Assembly (NCBI GenBank): GCA_900290315.1
Contig: OKRF01000191.1
Location: 1-7,130, forward strand
Length of the DNA stretch: 7,130 nucleotides
Direction of reading: 5' to 3'
Source of the DNA: Candidatus Sulfopaludibacter sp. SbA3
GTDB lineage: Bacteria; Acidobacteriota; Terriglobia; Bryobacterales; Bryobacteraceae
A program made the position numbers and the translations under genes. The notes beneath the pieces are model-generated. The model saw only the letters and a list, made by a program, of their open reading frames with translations. It did no database searches and was not told the origin of the DNA. This document shows positions 1 to 5,056 of the stretch, one piece after another (within the stretch, counting starts at the first letter, position 1; each line of letters starts with the position of its first letter).

Positions 1-252
1 GAGGCGTGTGTTTTCCCTTGACAAAACCTTATCATGGATGTCTTCTTCGGGCTATGCGAGCGGAGCGAGCCACAAAACCCCTGCCCCCGGCCCCATTTTC
101 ATTCCACCGGGTGAGGCATCGCCTCATGCGCCGACTGTCACCGTTTTGCCCCACCGCGACCACCTCCGCGTCCTAGCTGCCAGCAGACTGGCCCCCCGCT
201 TCCTCTGCGGTGAAAATGACGATTGGCCGGATTATGCCGAGATCGGCATAGT
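1..252. other. Non-coding flank, probably element-end DNA
   Basis: I recognise no protein in any frame here. The one open frame that crosses it has no family-like motifs, and downstream of about 253 it only shadows the recombinase fragment. The stretch holds a short perfect hairpin (112-126) and an imperfect palindrome (230-253) that ends exactly where the recombinase homology starts. IS91-family elements are known to carry hairpin-forming ends, so this may be the terminus of another such element, but that is inference. A TTGACA-like hexamer at 18-23 has no good -10 partner. Confidence 0.4.
112..126. repeat. Short perfect hairpin, 6-bp stem
   Basis: TGAGGC at 112-117 and GCCTCA at 121-126 are exact reverse complements around a 3-base ATC loop. 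There is no T-tract after it on either strand, so it does not look like an intrinsic terminator. It lies in the non-coding flank next to the transposon remnants and may be a secondary structure of an element end, or chance. Confidence 0.35.
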
Positions 253-253
253 C
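230..253. repeat. Imperfect 11-bp palindrome at element junction
   Basis: The arm GATTATGCCGA (230-240) is matched by TCGGCATAGTC (243-253) as an inverted repeat with one mismatch and a 2-base centre. The right arm ends at the base where similarity to the tyrosine recombinase begins (CGT CAT GCC TTC from 253). A tight palindrome at such a boundary is what a transposon end or a recombination core would look like. Which element it belongs to cannot be told from this window. Confidence 0.45.
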
Positions 254-456
254 GTCATGCCTTCGCCACTCACCTTCTGGAAGGAGGCACCGATACCCGG
301 CTGATGCAAGCCCTGCTCGGCCACAGCCGCATCGAAACGACGGCCCGCTATATCGCTGTGGCCCCGGCTACCATCGGCAAAACCGCCAGCCCGCTGGATC
401 AGTTGTGGAAACCCGCCAAGCGCAAACCGGCCAAAGGCAAACGCGCTAAAAGCTGA
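253..456 (+). pseudogene. Tyrosine recombinase, C-terminal fragment (IS91-associated type)
   Basis: This is the last ~67 residues of a tyrosine recombinase (phage integrase family), an enzyme that cuts and rejoins DNA through a covalent phosphotyrosine. Visible motifs are the HxxR-box remnant RHAFATHLL (253-279), LLGH with the conserved His at 322-324, and the TTARYIAV box whose Tyr at 349-351 would be the nucleophile. The tail is Lys/Arg/Ala-rich (KRKPAKGKR), probably DNA-contacting. The N-terminal core-binding domain and the first catalytic Arg are missing. The residues just before 253 come from a palindrome rather than from the family, so the gene is truncated there. An open frame can be read from a TTG at 223 but is unlikely to make a working enzyme. 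Its stop TGA (454-456) overlaps the ATG of the transposase fragment, as in IS91-type elements that carry an accessory Y-recombinase. Confidence 0.8.
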
Positions 457-668
457 TGGCCCCGCCAACCCTGGAGTTGGCCGACATCTTTCAACTCCAC
501 GGCCCACAGTACCGGCAGACTCATTCCTTGCCCCTCCATCAGCACCGCCTGATGCAGGCCATCGAAACCTGCCGGACCCCTGCCCTGGGTGGCGTGGAAG
601 AATGGTGCGACCACTGCCAGCTCACTCACGTTCGATTCCGCTCCTGCGGGAACCGCCATTGCCCCAAG
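253..668 (+). mobile_element. IS91-family element remnant (recombinase tail + transposase head)
   Basis: The adjoining Y-recombinase C-terminus and IS91-type transposase N-terminus, coupled by a TGATG overlap, form an internal slice of a two-gene IS91-like element. It is cut on the left at about 253 and on the right at about 668. Neither end of the original element is preserved, so terminal structures and target site cannot be given. The organisation (accessory recombinase upstream of and overlapping the transposase) is known for a subgroup of IS91-family elements. Assignment to a named IS is not possible here. Confidence 0.75.
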
Positions 669-670
669 CC
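456..670 (+). pseudogene. IS91-family transposase, N-terminal zinc-binding fragment
   Basis: About 71 residues match the N-terminus of IS91-family transposases, which are HUH-type single-strand nucleases that move by a rolling-circle-like mechanism. The start ATG at 456-458 overlaps the upstream stop (TGATG). The fragment shows the lead region (LADIFQLHGPQY), then the zinc-binding Cys/His pattern CDHC followed by CGNRHCPK. In intact proteins the next residues would be C-Q, but here the reading goes off-family directly after HCPK (668). All catalytic motifs (HUH and the Tyr pair) are absent, so this is dead. The break coincides with the truncated end of the minus-strand ritC-like gene, so the two elements abut within a few bases. 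Confidence 0.85.
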
Positions 671-1447
671 CGATACCACTGAATCAGGGTGTTCACGGCG
701 AATCGGTGACGAAAATCGTGAATCCGCGGTCCGCTGTGATCGGCTGGCCCCCGCAACCCAGTCTGACGGGAGAGATCATAAAAGGTTCGGTGCACTGCCG
801 ATATCTCCAGACGGCGGCCATGATCGTTGACGAGAAAGCAAAGCGATACGGGCTTGGGCACCCATTCGGTCACTGCGCCTGGAATAATCCGCTAAGACAT
901 CCCGCGTGGAATCATGCAGGGGAACCAAGCGGGTTTTGTTGAATTTGGTGTGGCGGATTGTAAGCAGCCCCTGGTTTAGATCTACAACTTGCCGTTCCAA
1001 CTTGATCGCCTCACTGATGCGGAGACCCCCTACGACCAAAAGACCGAATAAACAGTGATAGGCACGGCCGGAGCCCGTCGATAGGCGAAAGTTTCTTTGC
1101 CGCTGCCAGTAACTTCTGAATCTCCTTGTCCGTGTACAGATGAGGATGGGCCCGTTGCGCTCGAAACGGGAGCAAGCCATCCGCCGGAATCTCGGTGTGT
1201 GGATCGGTCGCGCTCCAGTGGCGGGCAAACACACGAACGAAACCGCGCCGTCTGGCCCAATCGCTGGGCTGATGGTCCCGGGGCTGCGTGGCCGCTCTAA
1301 TGCCAAAACCGTCGTGATATGAGGCGCTGCTTTCTGCTCCAGGAAAGACACGAAATCGGCCAGTCCCGTGGCCATATCGCGCAGCTTGAATCCCAAGCTG
1401 CGCCGGAGAGCAATGTAATTCTCCACAGCCTTTCGCAAGGTTTTCAT
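669..1447 (-). pseudogene. ritC: RitC-like tyrosine recombinase, frameshifted and 3'-truncated
   Basis: The third recombinase of the trio starts at ATG 1447-1445 behind a strong Shine-Dalgarno. The N-terminus (MKTLRKAVENYIALRRSLGF, a SAM-like core-binding domain) is clean to about 1300. Homology then changes frame at about 1295 (ATQPRDHQPSDWARR... to ...SPIDGLR), at about 1068 (back to the first frame: YHCLFGLLVVGGLRISEAI, catalytic Arg near 1019-1021) and at about 862 (to KPVSLCFLVND...). The HxxR box HDFR is at 709-720, followed by HRFAVNTLIQWYR. The gene then stops matching at about 670, so the last catalytic His and the Tyr nucleophile are lost. With three frame breaks and no Tyr it cannot be active. 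Small indels rather than stops dominate, indicating relaxed selection. Neighbouring long genes are intact, so sequencing error is a less likely cause. Confidence 0.8.
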
Positions 1448-1449
1448 CG

Positions 1450-1458
1450 ATCACCTCC
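1450..1458 (-). promoter_or_regulatory. Strong Shine-Dalgarno of ritC, overlapping the ritB stop
   Basis: GGAGGTGAT (1458 to 1450 on the minus strand) is an exact 9-base match to the complement of the 16S rRNA 3' end. It lies 6 bases (GGAGG core to ATG) before the ritC start and contains the ritB TGA. It fixes the ritC start and would couple the two genes translationally in the ancestral element. Confidence 0.75.
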
Positions 1459-2027
1459 CCGGCCACGGCAGGGCGATAGAACGAAGGGAAACCAAATCGA
1501 CCTTGGCATAGATGGCGGTTGTGTCTGGGCGACGACGCCGCAGCAAATCACCAATCTCAGGCAAAGACGCTCCGTGTTTGAGCATTGTCGTCGCCAGGCT
1601 GTGCCTGAATAAGTGCGAGCCTCGATAGGCAGACTCGATTCTAGCTTTCTTCAGTGCCCGGTCTACCAGCGAGCAAATCGCGACGGAGTTGCCGAAACCA
1701 ACCAACGGCGCACTCTCCCGAATAAAGACGCGCCGACTCAAACACGCTGGCCTGGCGCAGCGAAGATAGTCCGCGATTGCCGCGCCCACTTCGGCAGGCA
1801 GGGGCATTTGTGCCACTCGCTTGCCCTTGCCTCGAACCGTGATCACGCCCGCTTCCCAGTCGATATCGTCCAGGCGTCAGGGCCACCACTTCACAGGCCC
1901 GCAGGCCGAGCCGCGCCAACAGAAGCAGGATGCAGTAGTTGCGTTTTCCGCTGGCGGTATCCCGGTTGCACGAGTCCAAGACAGAATGCGGACTTCGCCG
2001 AGGAACAAATTCCGTCGGCAAGAGGCT
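1451..2027 (-). pseudogene. ritB: RitB-like tyrosine recombinase, 5'-truncated and frameshifted
   Basis: The C-terminal two-thirds of a tyrosine recombinase. Homology begins near 2020 (LPTEFVP...VLDSCNR) and passes through LLLLARLGLRACEVVAL, which holds the first catalytic Arg (1899-1901). An extra base at about 1871-1878 then shifts the frame: dropping one base restores VALTLDDIDW joined to EAGVITVRGKGKR. The catalytic domain runs on to the HxxR box HLFR (His near 1613-1615) and the TTAIYAKVD box with the Tyr at 1508-1510. The usual LLRHR histidine reads Arg (codon CGT at 1535-1537), so a catalytic position is also changed. It ends with ALPWPGR and TGA at 1451-1453, three bases before ritC. 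A stop at 2028-2030 lies just upstream of the homology, near the junction. The alternative name is simply 'site-specific integrase remnant'. The ritB label rests on position before ritC and protein style. Confidence 0.75.
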
Positions 2028-2392
2028 TCACCCTTACAATCACACCGCCGCAGGAGCCCTACTGGCGCTGCGGTTTTGTCCTGGCTCCGGAAGAGTACAT
2101 CCGCGAAGGACGGACGGATGTTACCATCGCGCATTACTTTCTCTTTCACATAGGCCAGGGCCATATCGGCCCATCAGGACGCTTCGACCCCAGTCTGGCT
2201 ACGGGACCGCACTTCCGGATGTACGAGCGGGATCAAAGTGAACGGGAATGGCCATTTGATTCAGAGAGCCCGGTTCAGATCCATGTCGAGCTCGGCCGGA
2301 GCGACGGACGAGTCACCGTAACCTTTAGCGGTCAGAACGTCAGTGCGACCTTGACGCCAGCCTATTTCCGGTATCTCTGCATTCTGGCCTAG
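2027..2392 (+). pseudogene. C-terminal fragment of an unidentified beta-rich protein
   Basis: About 121 residues look like genuine protein but I cannot name the family. The visible pattern is alternating hydrophobic strands: FTLTITPP, YWRCGFVLAP, TIAHYFLFHIG, HFRMYERDQ, VQIHVELG, GRVTVTFSGQ, and a final YFRYLCILA before TAG (2390-2392). This suggests a compact beta-sandwich, perhaps a lectin-like or sensor-type terminal domain. There are no catalytic motifs, membrane spans or signal peptide. The frame stays open further left, but that part (back to 1613) lies antisense to the ritB remnant and has no protein character. The real N-terminus is therefore missing, probably lost at the junction near 2018-2030. 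No promoter or start codon with a Shine-Dalgarno is visible in front, so the fragment is probably not expressed as such. Confidence 0.5.
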
Positions 2393-2724
2393 GCCGACTC
2401 CGAGCCCGCATGCCATGTGACAGCCGAGCTCAAGTGGCTTTGAGTCTAGGCCATCAGTTCCAACGCCCGCGTCGATCCATAGCGCCCATCTGGGTTACTC
2501 CCAGGAAGTCCCTCTTATGGGAAGTCTCACTGGATTAGTTAGGACCGATAAACGCGCTTGGCTCCACGAATCGCGCCAAGGGTGGTCCCCAGGAATCACT
2601 CCCGAGAAGTCCCTGTCTGGTGAACCAGGTGGCGGAAAAACGCGCGCGGGTGGTGTCGGGATGCGACGTGCCCCATAAGTGAACAGCATTGGGATACGAC
2701 CGAGGCCGAAGGATTTGGCGGAAA
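2393..2724. other. Convergent intergenic region with a repeat pair
   Basis: This spacer lies between the plus-strand fragment ending at 2392 and the minus-strand permease stop at 2725-2727. I see no credible gene. A minus-strand open frame starting from a TTG that overlaps the permease stop has no Shine-Dalgarno logic and a Pro/Arg-rich, low-information translation. There is no strong GC hairpin followed by a T-tract on either strand, so no terminator is called. The notable content is a pair of imperfect direct repeats 101 bases apart. Confidence 0.5.
2497..2616. repeat. Imperfect direct repeat pair (19 bp, 101-bp offset)
   Basis: ACTCCCAGGAAGTCCCTCT (2497-2515) recurs as ACTCCCGAGAAGTCCCTGT (2598-2616), with 16 of 19 bases identical by direct comparison. 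The CCCAGGAA part also appears at 2588-2595. Such spaced copies could be a dispersed intergenic repeat family, binding sites, or the residue of a duplication. No function is supported. Confidence 0.45.
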
Positions 2725-4044
2725 TCAATCCGGAATTTTTCCCAGCAGGCGTCCCAGGTATTTCTCCGCGTAGATCACGCTGCGCTGGCGCACTAGCCTT
2801 TCCGGAGGGTGCCGGAACAGGCCCAGTTCGGGAGCCTTGGTGAGGGTCAGACCGTCTTCCGGACTTACGATGATCCAGGCGAGAGCCTGACGCGCCACGG
2901 CGGGTTCAAACCGGGCGCCGATTTGCCGAAACACCAGGCGGCCGATTTCGGACTCCCGCGGATCGGCGCAAAGATCGGCTATCGCCGCGAGGGAAACCAG
3001 GTTGCGAATGCTCTGCCCGGGATCGTCCAGTTTGCCTTGCGTCCAGACGGCCAGCTTCTGGGCGAATTCGCTGCTTCGGGCGGAATCCAGAGAGGAGGGC
3101 GCGATGGCCGCAACGATGCCGCCGTCAGCCGGGAGCTTGTCAAAACCGACTTCCGCGATCTGGGCTTCCGTGATGTTGGTCCACGCTGCGGGCTCGGGCA
3201 ACACAGGCCGCAGACGGCCGGTTGCCCAGGCGATGGCGCCGACAGCCGCCCAAGAGGTCAGGGCGGCGGCCACCCACCAGCGCGCGGAAGCCCTCCGGCC
3301 GGCTTCCCACCGGAAAAGTTTCGTTCCGGACAGCCCCGCGGCGAGGCCGATGACGGCCAAGGCCGCCAATCGGAATGTGGCGCCATGAAGACCGGCCGGC
3401 GTGTTGAAACAGGGTTGCAGGACCTCGACCGCATAACGGCCCGGCATGAAGCCGGCGGCCTTCTGCGCCCAAAGCGGCAAAACCGCCAGCGGCACTCCCA
3501 CTCCGCCGATCAGGATCATCGGCAGGAAAATACATTGGCCCAGCGCCTGCACCGCGGGCACATTGTCCGCCAGCGCCGCAATCAGCAAGCCCATTCCCAG
3601 GAAGGCGGCGATCACAAAGAGAAAGGCCAGCGCGGCGGCTGCCGGATGAGCGGGCAAAGGAGTGCCAAAAATGGCGCGGGCCAGGACGATTTGCACCAGG
3701 ACGGCGGAAGCGACAATCAGTACTCGCGCCAGCATGGCACTGAATACCAGCCACGCGATCGGAATGGGCAGCAAGCGGTAGCGCCTCCAGATGCCCTGTT
3801 CGCGTTCGGCCACCAGCGCCGTGGGCAAACCGAAACACGCGCCACCGAGAATGGTGATGGTGACGATCTGGCCCATCTGCGCCAGAAGCGGCGGAGAATC
3901 AGCCCGGAAGACGCTGCCGAACGCCAGGAGGAAGATGACGGGTACCAGGTAGCCGTACACAATGGCCTGCGAGTTGCAGAAATTCAGATGAATTGTCAGC
4001 AGGAAGTGGCGAATCCATCCGTGCCGAATCGCGCGCTCGTTCAC
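2725..4044 (-). CDS. ABC-2 type exporter permease with long C-terminal extension
   Basis: Membrane subunit of an ABC-2 family exporter (439 aa), partner of the ATPase encoded just upstream. Hydrophobic segments fall at about residues 28-47, 58-79, 97-123, 136-160, 166-190, 226-244 and 257-275. Between the second and third lies the family's conserved amphipathic stretch EREQGIWRRYRLLPIP (80-95). After the last hydrophobic segment come about 160 soluble residues (from about 280). They are mostly helical-looking (AQIAEVGF, EFAQKLAVWTQGKL, SIRNLVSLAAIADLC, AVARQALAWIIV) with no motif I know. Typical ABC-2 permeases of this type end soon after the last span, so this tail is extra. Start is GTG 4044-4042, supported by GGAGA six bases before it, and it overlaps the ATPase stop as GTGA. 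No signal peptide is expected. The substrate cannot be deduced; drug, lipid or polysaccharide export are all possible. Confidence 0.85.
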   Translation of the reverse strand: MNERAIRHGWIRHFLLTIHLNFCNSQAIVYGYLVPVIFLLAFGSVFRADSPPLLAQMGQIVTITILGGACFGLPTALVAEREQGIWRRYRLLPIPIAWLVFSAMLARVLIVASAVLVQIVLARAIFGTPLPAHPAAAALAFLFVIAAFLGMGLLIAALADNVPAVQALGQCIFLPMILIGGVGVPLAVLPLWAQKAAGFMPGRYAVEVLQPCFNTPAGLHGATFRLAALAVIGLAAGLSGTKLFRWEAGRRASARWWVAAALTSWAAVGAIAWATGRLRPVLPEPAAWTNITEAQIAEVGFDKLPADGGIVAAIAPSSLDSARSSEFAQKLAVWTQGKLDDPGQSIRNLVSLAAIADLCADPRESEIGRLVFRQIGARFEPAVARQALAWIIVSPEDGLTLTKAPELGLFRHPPERLVRQRSVIYAEKYLGRLLGKIPD

Positions 4045-5006
4045 GAGAGTTCTCCACCCGATTCTCCGGCAGAACAGGAGTGGCCCGTAAGTTCGATGAA
4101 GACATCTTCCAATGAGGGCCGGCGCAATTGAATGTCCAGCAATTCGGCTCCCGCTTCATCCGCTCGCCGCACCAGGCCGGCGAGGAGGCGATTAGGGGCC
4201 GGGGTATCCAGGACCCAGCCGCCGTCGCGGTAAACAGCCCCGAGCAGGTGGGGCAGCGAATCCACGAGGGCGCGCGGCAGGGGAGGGGCAGTCCGCACGA
4301 TCACGCGCGAAAGCGATGTGGAGCGGGCGATCAATTCGGCCGGTGGCGCGACTGCGATCAAGCGGCCGCCGTCCATAATTGCGACCTGATCGCACAGTTG
4401 CGCGGCTTCCTCCAGATCATGCGTGCTGAGCAGGACCGTTCTCCCCTCCGCGCGCATATCCTGAATCAGGATACGGAGCTGGCGGCGGGTTTGAGGATCG
4501 AGACCGGCGGTGGGTTCGTCGAGCACCAGCAGAGTAGGCCGGTTGATGAGCGCGAGCGCCAGAAACAAGCGTTGCCGCTGCCCACCCGAGAGAGTAGCGA
4601 AAGGGGCGTCGGCCTTGTCCTCCAGAAGGAAGCGCTGGAGCAGTTCCTCGCCGGCAAATGACTGAGGGTAGAACGAGCCGAAAAGATCGAGGGCCTGGCG
4701 CGGAGTAATCTTGTCCTGGAGTGTGGCGGCCTGAAGCTGAGCGCCGACGAGCAATTTGGCCTTGGTGGCGTGGGTGCGCAGGTCCAGCCCGTGGATCCGA
4801 ATCGAACCGGCATCGGGCCGGCGCAATCCGAGGATACATTCGAGGGTAGTGGTTTTACCGGCGCCGTTGGGGCCGACCAGTGCGAAGATCTGGCCTACCT
4901 CAACCTCGAAACTGACCGCGCAAACCGCCTCACTGGCACCGTACCGTTTGCATAAGCCGCTAACGGAAACCGCCGTGGCGGGCGATCGATTGGGTTGGTC
5001 ATCCAT
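4041..5006 (-). CDS. ABC exporter ATP-binding protein (DrrA/CcmA-like)
   Basis: Cytoplasmic ATPase (321 aa) that hydrolyses ATP to drive the adjoining ABC-2 permease. All nucleotide-binding motifs are intact: Walker A GPNGAGKT (45-52), Q-loop region VGAQLQ (87-92), signature LSGGQRQR (139-146), Walker B LLVLDEP (159-165), D-loop AGLD (167-170) and switch His in STHD (His196). The C-terminal ~90 residues form the accessory region of DrrA-type exporters and contain the typical SLEDVFIELTG (298-308). Length is normal for the family (about 300-330 aa). ATG at 5006-5004 is preceded by GAGGA with a 5-base spacer. The stop overlaps the permease start by four bases (GTGA), so the two are translationally coupled. 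The gene follows the glycosidase stop by 50 bases on the same strand. Substrate is unknown. Confidence 0.93.
   Translation of the reverse strand: MDDQPNRSPATAVSVSGLCKRYGASEAVCAVSFEVEVGQIFALVGPNGAGKTTTLECILGLRRPDAGSIRIHGLDLRTHATKAKLLVGAQLQAATLQDKITPRQALDLFGSFYPQSFAGEELLQRFLLEDKADAPFATLSGGQRQRLFLALALINRPTLLVLDEPTAGLDPQTRRQLRILIQDMRAEGRTVLLSTHDLEEAAQLCDQVAIMDGGRLIAVAPPAELIARSTSLSRVIVRTAPPLPRALVDSLPHLLGAVYRDGGWVLDTPAPNRLLAGLVRRADEAGAELLDIQLRRPSLEDVFIELTGHSCSAGESGGELS
4051..4055 (-). promoter_or_regulatory. Shine-Dalgarno of the permease (inside ATPase gene)
   Basis: GGAGA on the minus strand (4055 to 4051) lies six bases before the GTG at 4044-4042. It sits within the end of the ATPase reading frame and supports choosing this GTG as the permease start. 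Confidence 0.55.
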
Positions 5007-5011
5007 GCGGA

Positions 5012-5016
5012 TCCTC
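5012..5016 (-). promoter_or_regulatory. Shine-Dalgarno of the ABC ATPase
   Basis: GAGGA on the minus strand (5016 to 5012) is five bases upstream of the ATG at 5006-5004. It lies in the 50-base gap after the glycosidase stop and supports this start. No terminator-like hairpin is seen in the gap. Confidence 0.6.
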
Positions 5017-5056
5017 GATGCAGCACACCCCGCCGTGTCTTTCCGCGCGGGAATGC

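Larger units (their letters stand above)
669..2027 (-). mobile_element. RIT (recombinase-in-trio) element remnant
   Basis: Two tandem tyrosine recombinases read on the minus strand with a 3-base gap (upstream stop 1451-1453, downstream ATG 1445-1447). This arrangement and the protein styles match ritB followed by ritC of RIT elements, which encode three consecutive tyrosine recombinases. ritA and the N-terminal part of ritB are missing at the right side, and the C-terminus of ritC is missing at the left. Both genes contain several frame changes. The remnant is therefore a fossil truncated at both ends, with no visible terminal inverted repeats. The left junction is with an IS91 transposase fragment, the right junction (about 2018-2030) with an unidentified plus-strand gene fragment. 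Confidence 0.75.

Noticed and set aside
18..46. TTGACA hexamer as a promoter -35
   Set aside because: No acceptable -10 at 16-18 bases spacing and no intact gene downstream.
8..304. Plus-strand 98-residue open frame at the window start
   Set aside because: Its end is an out-of-frame reading of the recombinase fragment, and the rest is low-information Pro/Ser/Ala sequence.
1613..2026. Upstream part of the plus-strand frame ending at 2392, read as one 259-residue protein
   Set aside because: This stretch lies antisense to the RitB-like remnant and its translation has no protein character. Only the part after about 2027 looks real.
669..2027. CRISPR, toxin-antitoxin or defence system among the small frames
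   Set aside because: No regularly spaced repeats and no motifs of such families. The small frames are explained by the decayed recombinases.
1877..2164. Minus-strand open frame MALAYVKEKV...
   Set aside because: It crosses the junction and is antisense to the better supported beta-rich fragment. Downstream of 2020 it is out of frame with the RitB homology.
2429..2450. Weak CTCAA/TTGAG hairpin after the plus-strand stop as a terminator
   Set aside because: The stem is only five pairs, AT-rich and lacks a T-tract.
2617..2628. CTGGT-GA-ACCAG inverted repeat
   Set aside because: Five-base stem with a two-base loop and no T-tract. It is too short to distinguish from chance.
2495..2728. Minus-strand 77-residue open frame overlapping the permease stop
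   Set aside because: TTG start, Pro/Arg-rich translation, contains the intergenic direct repeats, and has no recognisable homology.
2809..4131. Long plus-strand open frame opposite the permease
   Set aside because: It is antisense to the well-supported permease and ATPase end, is rich in Gly/Arg/Gln without family motifs, and is a typical high-GC shadow frame.
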